From contig JBGAIB010000005.1 of assembly GCA_044225825.1 (NCBI GenBank), positions 124,001-188,000 on the forward strand: a stretch of DNA of 64,000 nt, read 5' to 3'. The stretch comes from Bog-950 sp044225825 (lineage in GTDB: Bacteria > Bacteroidota > Bacteroidia > Chitinophagales > LD1). Positions 17,214 through 24,999 of the stretch are shown here, piece after piece. The notes under the pieces were generated by a model. That model searched no databases, was not told where the DNA came from, and saw only the letters and a list, made by a program, of their open reading frames with translations. Within the stretch, counting starts at the first letter, position 1; each line of letters starts with the position of its first letter. The position numbers and the translations under genes are program-made.

Positions 17214-18332
17214 ATGCATATTCTGCTGATAGAACCTTTTTATACCGGCTCGCATAAAAACTGGGCAGATGAATACAAAAGGTTCAGCACGCATCGGGTA
17301 GATATACTCTCCTTGCCCGGTTACCACTGGAAATGGCGCATGCACGGAGGTGCAGTAACCCTTGCCGAACTAGCCAACCAGCAATACGCAGCACAAAAGC
17401 CTGATTTAATACTGGCTACTGATATGCTAGACCTTAGTCTATTTATGAGCCTTACCCGCTCCTGGTCGGCCGGTATACCTGCAGTGCTGTATTTCCATGA
17501 GAACCAATTGACCTACCCCTGGAGCCCTACAGACCGTGATGTGAGCCTGAAGCGCGATAACCATTACGCTTTTATCAATTACGCCTCCGCTCTGGCTGCC
17601 AACCAGGTGTACTTTAATTCACACTACCATTTCAGCTCCTTTTTTGAGGCGCTTCCCTCCTTCTTAAAGGCCTTCCCGGACTACAACAACAGCGATACAG
17701 TTGAAAAGCTAAAAGCCCGAAGTTTTGTGTTGCCTTTAGGCCTTAACCTCCAGGAACTGGAAACCCTTAAACCCGCCACCCTCGAAAAGCCCTTGCGGGC
17801 AGTGGTATTATGGAACCACCGGTGGGAATACGATAAAAACCCTGAAGCCTTTTTTAATGCCCTCTTTGAAATAGCCGATCGCGGCATAGCCTTTAACCTG
17901 GTTGTACTGGGCGAAAGCTATGAGCACCGTCCGCTTATTTTTGATGTAGCCAAGGAACGCCTGGCCGATAAGATTCTGCACTGGGGATATGCCGAAAGTA
18001 AGGCCGAGTACGTAAAGTGGCTCTATACGGCTGATATATTACCGGTAACCTCCCGACAGGACTTTTTTGGAGCTAGCATTATAGAAGCTATGTATTGTAA
18101 CTGCGTACCCTTTCTACCCCAACGCCTTGCTTACCCCGAACACATACCCGCTGCCTGGCACAAAACCTTCTTTTATGAGGAAGAGGACTTTGTAAACAAG
18201 CTCCAGCGCCGCATTTGGGATGTTAAATACGTACGGGTTATGGATACCCGCCAATACGCCCAAAAATACGATTGGAGCGCCCTGGCACCTGTATACGATC
18301 AAACTTTTATGAAAATTGCTGCAAGCAACTAA
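17214..18332 (+). CDS. Glycosyltransferase of the DUF3524/QTMAN family (tRNA-queuosine mannosyltransferase-like)
   Basis: A 372-residue GT4-like glycosyltransferase. I chose the ATG at 17214, since MHILLIEPFYTGSHKNWADE is the typical N-terminus of the DUF3524 family (human GTDC1, now QTMAN). The first domain continues with LPGYHWKWRMHGGA and YFHENQLTYPW; the C-terminal GT-B domain has LWNHRWEYDKNPEAFF, DILPVTSRQDFFGASIIEAMYCNC and a LPQRLAYPEHIP end. In animals this family adds mannose to queuosine-34 of tRNA-Asp. For the bacterial homologues a tRNA role is an inference from the family, and the true acceptor may differ. It lies 10 nt after pyrC. Confidence 0.82.
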   Translation: MHILLIEPFYTGSHKNWADEYKRFSTHRVDILSLPGYHWKWRMHGGAVTLAELANQQYAAQKPDLILATDMLDLSLFMSLTRSWSAGIPAVLYFHENQLTYPWSPTDRDVSLKRDNHYAFINYASALAANQVYFNSHYHFSSFFEALPSFLKAFPDYNNSDTVEKLKARSFVLPLGLNLQELETLKPATLEKPLRAVVLWNHRWEYDKNPEAFFNALFEIADRGIAFNLVVLGESYEHRPLIFDVAKERLADKILHWGYAESKAEYVKWLYTADILPVTSRQDFFGASIIEAMYCNCVPFLPQRLAYPEHIPAAWHKTFFYEEEDFVNKLQRRIWDVKYVRVMDTRQYAQKYDWSALAPVYDQTFMKIAASN

Positions 18333-18364
18333 TTAAAATCATTCGGAAAAATGGCCGAACCTCT

Positions 18365-18396
18365 TACATTCGCGGCTGTTTAGATTTAGTCTAAAC
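18365..18396 (+). promoter_or_regulatory. Promoter -7 box and DtxR-like 19-bp dyad ahead of the FTR1 gene
   Basis: TACATTCG (18365-18372) fits the -7 pattern TAnnTTcG. Six bases later GTTTAGA-TTTAG-TCTAAAC (18378-18396) forms a 7-5-7 dyad that also contains the TTTAG-A-TTTAG half repeat typical of DtxR/IdeR-type boxes. It would overlap the transcription start of an iron transporter, which suits a metal-dependent repressor. The regulator itself is not in this window. Confidence 0.5.
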
Positions 18397-18414
18397 AAAC
18401 AAAAAACACAACAG

Positions 18415-20313
18415 GTGCTCAAAAAGTGCGGATTCCTATTTCTGTTTTTAACCCTTGCCCTGGCCAGCAGTGCCGATAAGGGCGAAGCCAGCCGGATATT
18501 GGTGCATACCCTTAACTACCTGGGGCAAGACTACAAAAATGCCGTTAAGGATGGCAAGGTCATCAGCGAAGATGAGTACGAGGAGATGGGCGAGTTCTGC
18601 GAGAGCGCTGTTAAGTACTTTCATGAGTTTTCGGCGGAGTGGAGTGATTCGGATTCGGTGGCAGTTGGTAAGCTAATTGAGGACATTGACTTTCTAGTTG
18701 AGCACAAAGGCTCGCCGCAGGAAGTAAGCCAAAAGGCTACAGCAGCCAAGATGAAGATTGTAGCCATTACGGGCCTACGCACCTATCCTTCGCACTATCC
18801 CGATATTGAAGCCGGCCGTAAACTTTACGTAGTTAACTGCGCCAAATGCCATGGCGACAACGGTTTTGGCGATGGCCCCGAAGGAAAAGGTTTAGACCCT
18901 AAGCCCCGCAACTTTCATGATAACAACCGACTTGACTTTATATCGCCCTCCCATGCTTTTAACACCATCCGTTTAGGAGTAGAAGGCACCGGTATGCGTG
19001 CGCATGTGGGTTTGGAAGACGAGGAAGTATGGGACCTGGCGTTCTATGTTCTCTCGCTACGGTATGACAAGGCCGATATTGAGAAGAACCGGGAGGTGTT
19101 GCAAAAGGTGCCGCTAGAAAGCATTGCAACCCAAAGCGACCACGACTTACAACAGCAGTTTAACCTTGATAAAGAACAACTGGCAGCCATCCGCTTAAAC
19201 CACCCACACCAAAGTAACGACCGCTTTTTGAAAATGGCGCTCGATTACCTGGACCGAGCTAACGCCAGTTACAGCAATGCCCGTGGCGATGATGCCCTGC
19301 AATTTGCATCGCTGGCCTATTTGCAAGGTATTGAACCTATCGAACTACAACTTAAGGCAACGGAACCCGAACTAAGCGAGAAGCTTGAAAAGCAAATGCT
19401 GCGTATACGCAAGCTCATCAGCGAAAACCGCCCTGTGGCCGAACTGGCCGACAGCATTGCTGCCGCCAAGCAAACCCTTGGTGAAGTAAGCCGTGTGTTG
19501 GAAAAGAAGGAGTACTCCTTCTGGTTAGCGCTCTTTATGAGCGTTAGTATCCTGCTGCGGGAAGGGTTGGAAGCCTTTTTGGTTATCATGGTTATTTTAT
19601 CGGTGTTGAAAGCTGCTAACCTGCCATTGGCCAGCAAGTGGGTACATGCAGGCTGGATACTGGCCATAGTAGCCGGGGTGTTGTTATGGGTTATAAGCAC
19701 CTACCTGATGCCCGAAGGCATCACCGAAATGGAACTGGTAGAAGCCGCCATTTCGTTTGTAGCCGTAGCCATGCTGTTATACATAGGCTTTTGGATGCAC
19801 AGCAAGAGCGAGGTTGGCAAATGGAAGGACTATGTAAGCAAACTGGTAAACAATGCCGTTAACAGCGGTAGTTTGTTAGGCCTGGCTACCCTCTCATTTT
19901 TTGTAGTCTTCCGCGAAGTGTTTGAATCAGTCGTATTCCTTTCTTCTTTAAACATCGAATCGGGTGGCAAGCAAACCCATGCCATTTTGTTCGGGGTGGC
20001 CATTGCCTTCCTGTGTGTGTTTGCACTGGCCTTTATCGTGCTTCGTTTCTCTGCCAAACTGCCTATACCTCAGCTCTTCAAAATCTCTTCGCTGGTTATG
20101 GGCTTACTGGCTATTGTGTTGACAGGTAAAGGCATTCACTCCTTACAGGAAATCGGCCGCCTAAGTGTGCACGGCGTGCCTGTAATGCGTATTGAACTAC
20201 TGGGTATCTTCCCAACGCTGGAGACCTGCATTGGCCAGCTAATAACCCTGCTGTTAGTGGCTCTTATCTGGAATTTTACCGGCAAGCCTAAAACTACGAA
20301 GCCTGCTGCTTAA
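18415..20313 (+). CDS. FTR1-family iron permease fused to a cytochrome c domain
   Basis: An inner-membrane iron-uptake protein of 632 residues, starting with GTG. A signal peptide or anchor covers 1-20. Residues 20-115 are helical. A class I cytochrome c domain follows with the haem motif CAKCH at 142-146 and a GTGMRAH Met ligand near 197. A further helical part precedes the FTR1 domain of seven membrane segments from about residue 368. The two iron-binding REXXE motifs are REGLE near 380 and REVFE near 499. The fusion suggests that Fe(II) is oxidised by the haem domain as it is passed to the permease, as proposed for other cytochrome-FTR1 proteins. The gene end overlaps the convergent kinase gene by 20 nt. 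Confidence 0.9.
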   Translation: MLKKCGFLFLFLTLALASSADKGEASRILVHTLNYLGQDYKNAVKDGKVISEDEYEEMGEFCESAVKYFHEFSAEWSDSDSVAVGKLIEDIDFLVEHKGSPQEVSQKATAAKMKIVAITGLRTYPSHYPDIEAGRKLYVVNCAKCHGDNGFGDGPEGKGLDPKPRNFHDNNRLDFISPSHAFNTIRLGVEGTGMRAHVGLEDEEVWDLAFYVLSLRYDKADIEKNREVLQKVPLESIATQSDHDLQQQFNLDKEQLAAIRLNHPHQSNDRFLKMALDYLDRANASYSNARGDDALQFASLAYLQGIEPIELQLKATEPELSEKLEKQMLRIRKLISENRPVAELADSIAAAKQTLGEVSRVLEKKEYSFWLALFMSVSILLREGLEAFLVIMVILSVLKAANLPLASKWVHAGWILAIVAGVLLWVISTYLMPEGITEMELVEAAISFVAVAMLLYIGFWMHSKSEVGKWKDYVSKLVNNAVNSGSLLGLATLSFFVVFREVFESVVFLSSLNIESGGKQTHAILFGVAIAFLCVFALAFIVLRFSAKLPIPQLFKISSLVMGLLAIVLTGKGIHSLQEIGRLSVHGVPVMRIELLGIFPTLETCIGQLITLLLVALIWNFTGKPKTTKPAA

Positions 20314-21136
20314 CGTGGTGGCCCAGCAATCTGTAAACCGGGTTACGGTCGACTATACCAAGCCTGCAACCAAAGTTTGCCGCTACCTGCTCTAACTCCG
20401 CTTTAAAGAAGTGCGCGATAGAACCCACAAAATGAACCGGGTATTGCCGATAGTTTTTGTAACAGCAAACGTGGTGCTGAAAGAATTCAGTAAAGCCCTC
20501 TGCTGCTAATTTGCTCATGTATGCTCTATCGGGCGAATCGCCTAATACCTTGGCAAAGCTTGCCAGGTATACATTGGCGTTGGGCTTTTTGTAAACGGCT
20601 TCAAATATCTTCTCCTTCTCCAAACCGTATTGGTCCTTCAACATCAACATTGTTGCCTCCGGCAGTTCGTGGTAGCAGAATGCAGCCAGTAGCTTTTTAC
20701 CAAAGTAGGCACCGCTGCCTTCGTCGCCCAACAGGTAACCAAGCGCAGGTACCTCCTCGTATATTTCCTTACCATCAAACAAACACGAATTGGAACCCGT
20801 TCCCAATATGCAAGCTATGCCCGGTTCTCCGGTGTACGTGGCAATGGCGGCAGCTTTCAGGTCGTGATCTACGTTTATGGTAGTGGCCGAGGGAAAGAAA
20901 CTGCGCACAGCGTTCTCGACTACCAGGTTGCGGTCGGCACTGCTGCAACTGGCCCCATAGAAGAATACGGCTGTAACACGCTCGCGTAAAGCGCTTAACC
21001 CTGTATGCTTTTGCAGTTCGGCCAGTATGGTTTCGGTAGAGTGAAACATAGGGTTAAAGCCCATGGTTTCCAGCAGTTGCTGTTCTTCGGTTAGCCAGTT
21101 GGTTTTAGTCGATCCGCTCTCGGCAATTATTATCAT
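20294..21136 (-). CDS. BadF/BadG-type sugar kinase (N-acetylglucosamine kinase-like)
   Basis: A 280-residue ASKHA-fold ATPase. It begins IIIAESGSTKTNW, where ESGSTKT is the phosphate-1 loop typical of Bacteroidota N-acetylglucosamine kinase-like proteins (D replaced by E). ILGTGSNSCLFDG near residue 115 is phosphate-2 and LLGDEGSGAYFGKKLL near 138 is the family signature. It most likely phosphorylates GlcNAc or another amino sugar for murein recycling, but substrate is not proven by sequence. The 3' end overlaps the FTR1 gene tail-to-tail by 20 nt. No partner gene is adjacent. Confidence 0.82.
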   Translation of the reverse strand: MIIIAESGSTKTNWLTEEQQLLETMGFNPMFHSTETILAELQKHTGLSALRERVTAVFFYGASCSSADRNLVVENAVRSFFPSATTINVDHDLKAAAIATYTGEPGIACILGTGSNSCLFDGKEIYEEVPALGYLLGDEGSGAYFGKKLLAAFCYHELPEATMLMLKDQYGLEKEKIFEAVYKKPNANVYLASFAKVLGDSPDRAYMSKLAAEGFTEFFQHHVCCYKNYRQYPVHFVGSIAHFFKAELEQVAANFGCRLGIVDRNPVYRLLGHHVKQQAS

Positions 21137-21231
21137 AACCTCAATTGTGTATTAAATGTGCGCCCTAAAATAAACCGATTTCAAAATCATGCTGTTTCCT
21201 TTTACATTTAAACCATTAACGACCCCTCCAT

Positions 21232-23079
21232 ATGAAAAAAGCTTTACTTGCTCTTTTACTGTTATCGGTTTATGGCAGCTATGCGCAGGACCATCTTTCC
21301 GCCTCCCGCTCTAACCTCGATCCGTTGTTAGCACCATTTTACCATGGTGTAGCATCGGGCGACCCGCTTACCGACCGCATTATCCTGTGGACCCGTGTAA
21401 CCACCGAAGATGCTACGGTGAGTGTGGATTGGCAGATTGCCACCGATACCGCCTTTACCAATGTGATAAACTCGGGTAACGTAACCGCCGACAGCAGCAC
21501 CGATTATTGCGTAAAGGTAGACGCCGCCGGCCTGCAGGCCAACACCTGGTATTACTACCGCTTTAAAGCGTATGGAGCATGGTCGAGTATCGGCCGCACC
21601 CGTACGGCACCCGATACGCACGTTAACGATTTGCGCTTTGCCGTAGTGGCTTGCAGCAACTACCAGGATGGCTATTTTAATGCCTACCGCGACATTGCTA
21701 AAAAGAACGATGTGGATGCCGTTATCCACCTAGGTGATTACTACTATGAATACGGCACTGATGACTTTACCCCCGGTGTTGACTCGGCCCGTTTGCACGA
21801 ACCACCCACTGAAATATTGACCCTGGCCGATTACCGTATGCGCCACTCGCAATACAAGCTGGACCCCGATTTGCGCTACGTGCACCAGATGTATCCGTTC
21901 ATCACCGTATGGGACGACCATGAAACAGCCAACGATAGCTGGAGCGGCGGTGCACAAAACCATACCGACAGCGTTGAAGGCTATTGGAAGGACCGCGAGT
22001 CGTATTCGCATAAGGCGTACTTTGAGTGGATGCCTATCCGCAACGTGCACAACAGCGTTGATACCATCCACCGTGTAATACCTTTGGGCGGACTTGCCGA
22101 CCTGATATTGGTAGACACCCGTAACGAGGGGCGTCAACAACAATTAGGCACTACCGGCGCTGCCGTTACCGATACCAACCGCACCATGATGGGTGCTGCC
22201 CAGTTGGATTGGTTTAAACAGCAACTCTCCGCTTCTACCGCCAAGTGGAAGCTGATTGGCAACCAGGTAATGATGTCGCCGTTGAAGGTATTGGGCCAGG
22301 CCGTTAACCAGGACCAGTGGGACGGCTACCCTGCCGAGCGTGCCAAGATCTTTAACTACATCGCCTCCAATAACATTAACAACGTGGTGGTGTTAACCGG
22401 CGATATACATACCAGTTGGGCTAACGATCTACCACTGGACCCTTCCAGTTACAACTCAAGTACCGGTGCGGGTTCTATTGCAGTAGAATATGTGTGCACC
22501 AGTATCACCAGCGGCAGCTTTATTACCTTTGCTGTGCCGGTATCGGCCATACAGTTGTTTAACCCTAACGTTAAGTATGGCGAACTCTCCAAGCGCGGCT
22601 ACTTGCTGCTGGATGTTACCGACCAGAAAGTACAGGGCGATTGGTTACACATGAGCACTATTACCAGCAAAACTTATACTGCCAGTGTAGCTGCTTCGTG
22701 GTGCGATATGGATGCTGCCAACCACTTAACCGCCTGCGGCGGACCGATTGTGCCGCGCACCAATATGCCTCCGCAACCGCCGTTTATCGAAAGCCCTGCA
22801 ACCGGTATTAAGCAGGAGAACATGGTTATTGTAGGCTGCTACCCTAACCCGTTCGATAACAAGATACAGGTGCAGTATTACCTGTACCAACCCGCTACCG
22901 TGCAACTGCAGATTACCGACCTAAGTGGCCGCATCGTATACAGCGAGCGCACTACACAAACCGTGTATGGCCTCTACAATGCTGAGGCCAACGTAAGCAA
23001 CCTTACTCCCGGCACTTACTTTGTAACGGTTAATGCCGGTGGTAAAAGCTACAGCAAGCAGGTAGTGAAGGTGAGGTAA
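21232..23079 (+). CDS. phoD: Secreted PhoD-family alkaline phosphatase/phosphodiesterase with T9SS tail
   Basis: A 615-residue secreted metallophosphatase. The signal peptide is MKKALLALLLLSVYGSYAQ. The PhoD N-terminal beta domain begins at FYHGVASGDPLTDRIILWTRV. The catalytic domain follows with VVACSNYQDGYFNAY, IHLGDYYYEYG, TVWDDHETANDSW near 225, VMMSPLKVL and a VVLTGDIHTSW metal site near 385. PhoD enzymes use Ca2+ and an Fe centre and act on mono- and diesters, including wall teichoic acid or phospholipid. The C-terminal 80 residues are a type A sorting domain (VGCYPNPFDNKIQVQYYL, SKQVVKVR). Tat-type twin arginines are absent, unlike classical PhoD, so Sec export is expected. Confidence 0.9.
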   Translation: MKKALLALLLLSVYGSYAQDHLSASRSNLDPLLAPFYHGVASGDPLTDRIILWTRVTTEDATVSVDWQIATDTAFTNVINSGNVTADSSTDYCVKVDAAGLQANTWYYYRFKAYGAWSSIGRTRTAPDTHVNDLRFAVVACSNYQDGYFNAYRDIAKKNDVDAVIHLGDYYYEYGTDDFTPGVDSARLHEPPTEILTLADYRMRHSQYKLDPDLRYVHQMYPFITVWDDHETANDSWSGGAQNHTDSVEGYWKDRESYSHKAYFEWMPIRNVHNSVDTIHRVIPLGGLADLILVDTRNEGRQQQLGTTGAAVTDTNRTMMGAAQLDWFKQQLSASTAKWKLIGNQVMMSPLKVLGQAVNQDQWDGYPAERAKIFNYIASNNINNVVVLTGDIHTSWANDLPLDPSSYNSSTGAGSIAVEYVCTSITSGSFITFAVPVSAIQLFNPNVKYGELSKRGYLLLDVTDQKVQGDWLHMSTITSKTYTASVAASWCDMDAANHLTACGGPIVPRTNMPPQPPFIESPATGIKQENMVIVGCYPNPFDNKIQVQYYLYQPATVQLQITDLSGRIVYSERTTQTVYGLYNAEANVSNLTPGTYFVTVNAGGKSYSKQVVKVR

Positions 23080-23110
23080 GAAAATTTTCAATGCTGCTTT
23101 TCCTGTCCTT

Positions 23111-23153
23111 GCGCAGAGTCCCCAAGCTGCGCAAGGGAGACACTGCGGAGGTG
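23111..23153 (+). repeat. REP-like palindromic repeat, copy 1 (short)
   Basis: About 40 nt closely matching the cores of the copies at 24263 and 24420: CGCAG(A/G)GTCCCCA then GCTGCGCAAGGGAGAC. The outer arms are nearly self-complementary. Confidence 0.6.
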
Positions 23154-23157
23154 TAAA

Positions 23158-23185
23158 CGCGATTCCGGCGCAAGCCTGAATCGCG
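23158..23185. repeat. Hairpin with GCAA tetraloop downstream of phoD
   Basis: CGCGATTC (23158-23165) pairs with GAATCGCG (23178-23185). Inside, GGC and GCC close a GCAA loop after a C-T mismatch. There is no T-run, so it is not a typical intrinsic terminator; it stands right after REP-like copy 1. Confidence 0.6.
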
Positions 23186-23249
23186 TGAGAAGTATGCGCA
23201 GGTGAACAAATCATTGAATGGCGGGGCTGCGACACCATTATAGTTTAAA

Positions 23250-23564
23250 TCAACTCAGCACCACTCCAACTATGCCGAACAAAAAGGCTATTGCCAATAC
23301 ACCATACATAACTTTAACGAATTTATTATAGAACAATATTTGCCCCCTTACATCATCCGGATACTCTTCGGCTTTGATTTTTGAAAAAGAAGGAAACCCA
23401 AATGAGTTGTATATAAATAGATAATAAAACATTTGCCACCCCCAATTTCCTGCAGCGGATTGTGTGATTCGAGCCTTATAATAAATCGCTACCCTTGTAA
23501 GCAAGAGAAAAATTCCTGTCAAGACTAAGGCGAGCGTTTCGAATATCTTTGCCCAATGGACCAT
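23250..23564 (-). CDS. Small membrane protein, unknown
   Basis: A 104-residue protein with two predicted membrane segments, one at about residues 8-28 (TLALVLTGIFLLLTRVAIYY) and one at the C-terminus (VMYGVLAIAFLFGIVGVVLS). Between them is an amphipathic stretch with aromatic residues (WGWQMFYYLF) and a polar loop (KIKAEEYPDDVRGQ). I do not recognise the family. It is read on the same strand as the dihydrofolate reductase-like gene upstream (62 nt away) and may share its transcript. Confidence 0.6.
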   Translation of the reverse strand: MVHWAKIFETLALVLTGIFLLLTRVAIYYKARITQSAAGNWGWQMFYYLFIYNSFGFPSFSKIKAEEYPDDVRGQILFYNKFVKVMYGVLAIAFLFGIVGVVLS

Positions 23565-23625
23565 TTTCTGGCTCTTAATATTTATTTCCGAAGAGTCGGC
23601 TCGTGCCGTTTCAAAACTCTGCAGT

Positions 23626-24195
23626 TTATTTCTCTACCACAAAATTCAACTCCGTAACCCCTATGCTAAACGAGTGCGTATTCAAAAGCTTCAGCTTTGT
23701 TTTCTCCTTTACGCCTACAAACAAAGGGATGCCCTTGCCGAGGATGATGGGATTTACAAACAGCCAGTAGCCGTCTATTAAATTCTGTTCTATAAGCGCG
23801 TGGGTTGCAGTGGGGCTGCCAAACACAAGGATGTCGCCACCGGGTTGTTGCTTGATTGCATTGACGCGTTCCGCCAGGTTATCGCTTATTATAGTGGTAT
23901 TTGGTATCTCGCCGCCCTGCAGGGTTTTAGATAATACCACCTTGTGCACCTTTGCATACCATTGGCTGTGTTCAATATCGTGTTTGCTGGCATTGGGCTG
24001 GTCGGCAGCCGTGGGCCAGTAACCTTCCATCAGTTCCCAGGTTTTGCGGCCATAGAGGGCGGTATCACCTTCACCTATCCGTTTACCTACGTACTCAAAA
24101 AGCTCTTCATCGGCTTTGATCCAGTCCATTTCGCCGTTTGGTCCCGCTACAAATCCATCGAGCGAGATATGCATAAAGGAAATCAGTTTTCGCAT
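23626..24195 (-). CDS. Dihydrofolate reductase-like (RibD C-terminal domain) protein
   Basis: A 189-residue NADPH-dependent reductase-like protein of the RibD-C/YwjB group. I use the ATG at 24195 because RKLISFMHISLDGFVAGPNGEMDW is the standard N-terminus; 19 extra codons upstream are not family-like. Further marks are LYGRKTWELMEGYWP near 60, VVLSKTLQGG, GGDILVFGSPTATHALIEQNLIDGYWLFVNPIILGKG near 140. These proteins look like DHFR but are not the folate enzyme; in most cases the substrate is unknown. The start lies at the edge of the repeat-rich gap. Confidence 0.85.
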   Translation of the reverse strand: MRKLISFMHISLDGFVAGPNGEMDWIKADEELFEYVGKRIGEGDTALYGRKTWELMEGYWPTAADQPNASKHDIEHSQWYAKVHKVVLSKTLQGGEIPNTTIISDNLAERVNAIKQQPGGDILVFGSPTATHALIEQNLIDGYWLFVNPIILGKGIPLFVGVKEKTKLKLLNTHSFSIGVTELNFVVEK

Positions 24196-24262
24196 GTTGT
24201 CCTGTTTTGTTGTTCTACTAATCGCTGCTACTAATATAGCCAGCAGTGCCACAATTTGTCTT

Positions 24263-24328
24263 CCGCAGGGTCCCCAAGCTGCGCAAGGGAGACCTTGCAG
24301 GAGGTGGAACTTTACACTCCTTTACACT
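24263..24328 (+). repeat. 66-bp REP-like repeat, copy 2
   Basis: Matches copy 3 (24420-24485) at 60 of 66 positions by direct alignment. The left part is an imperfect hairpin (CGCAGGGTC against GACCTTGCA). The right part reads GGAACTTTACACTCC followed by TTTACACT. Confidence 0.75.
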
Positions 24329-24348
24329 TTTCCCGCATCTCCCCGTTC

Positions 24349-24367
24349 AACTTTACACTTCTTTACA
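24349..24367 (+). repeat. Extra copy of the AACTTTACACTTCTTTACA segment
   Basis: The right-hand part of the 66-bp repeat recurs here without its hairpin, between copies 2 and 3. Confidence 0.5.
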
Positions 24368-24419
24368 GATTTCTTCACCCTCTCCATATAAACAGCGATG
24401 TCATTATTTCGCCTGGTTT

Positions 24420-24485
24420 GCGCAGGGTCCCCATGCTGCGCAAGGGAGACCCTGCGGGAGATGGAACTTTACACTTCTTTACACT
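24420..24485 (+). repeat. 66-bp REP-like repeat, copy 3
   Basis: The hairpin is perfect in this copy: CGCAGGGTC (24421-24429) pairs with GACCCTGCG (24448-24456), with inner CCC/GGG pairs around an 11-nt loop. It is followed by the AACTTTACACTTCTTTACACT segment. Confidence 0.75.
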
Positions 24486-24506
24486 GTTTTTTATTCCTCA
24501 CCCCTG

Positions 24507-24525
24507 CCCTCTCCTAAGGAGAGGG
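24507..24525. repeat. CCCTCTCC-TAA-GGAGAGGG palindrome
   Basis: Perfect 8-bp arms around TAA. Similar CTCTCC/GGAGAG palindromes are, as far as I recall, scattered in many Bacteroidota genomes. A weaker relative (CTCCCT-AA-AGGGAG) lies at 59673-59686. Confidence 0.55.
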
Positions 24526-24589
24526 AGTAGAGTGGTTTTAACTTCCGGGGTTATCCACACTGCTTGTGCATGCCTGTGCAGGTTTTTTG

Positions 24590-24601
24590 CTTGTGCACAA
24601 G
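24590..24601. repeat. CTTGTGCACAAG palindrome
   Basis: A perfect 12-bp palindrome sharing the TTGTGCAC core of the hairpin element that begins about 80 nt downstream. Two more GTGCA words lie just upstream (24566-24580). Confidence 0.4.
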
Positions 24602-24671
24602 TTAAACAAAAGTTTATATGATGATTTTTTGTGTTAAACAGACTAAAAATCGCGGTTTTGATTGAGGCCCC

Positions 24672-24740
24672 GGCGATTTGTGCAGATTTGTGCACTTGAT
24701 TTTGAGGTGCACAAATCCGACAAAAAATAATATGATGACA
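24672..24740 (+). repeat. GTGCAC hairpin element, copy A
   Basis: A direct repeat ATTTGTGCA is followed by ATTTGTGCACTT (24686-24697), a 7-nt GATTTTG loop and AGGTGCACAAAT (24705-24716). It matches the element at 55870-55930; the one stem difference here is a T-G pair, compatible with RNA pairing. Confidence 0.7.
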
Positions 24741-24999
24741 CCAGAGCGCATGGCGGGGCCGGAAAAAAACCAACACAAGCCGCTAACTTATACGTTGGCA
24801 GCGGGAAACCGGAAGGTCTATAGACAGCAGTAGTCATGCATTTACAGATTCGTCTGTAAATGTAATAAATAATGAAACAATCTTAAAATATAGTTTGTTA
24901 AAACCTCCCGATTTACTACAACCAAAGGAGAAGCGCGCGTGCACACACGCCAGCAAGGGATCAGGCACACGTGCAACACGTGCGCCAGCGAATAGTTAC
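24741..24999. other. Gap between repeat cluster and SET gene, no gene seen
   Basis: This rest of the 0.8-kb gap between 24195 and 25000 holds no convincing reading frame on either strand. I note an AT-rich stretch at about 24860-24900 and a GTGCACAC-type GC-rich stretch just before the SET gene end, neither with a clear role. Confidence 0.5.

Noticed and set aside
24551..24559. TTATCCACA, a perfect DnaA box, in the repeat-rich gap as a hint of an origin
   Set aside because: A single 9-mer is expected by chance about every 130 kb on two strands. No cluster of boxes, no dnaA/dnaN neighbour and no clear AT-rich unwinding element were seen.
24775..24830. Integron attC-like sequence (GCTAACTTATACGTTGGC)
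   Set aside because: Only one loosely similar half-site; no integrase, no second site at the right spacing, and no gene cassette structure.
24196..24999. Small protein genes in the repeat-rich gap
   Set aside because: The short frames overlap the repeats, have no good start signals and no family-like sequence.
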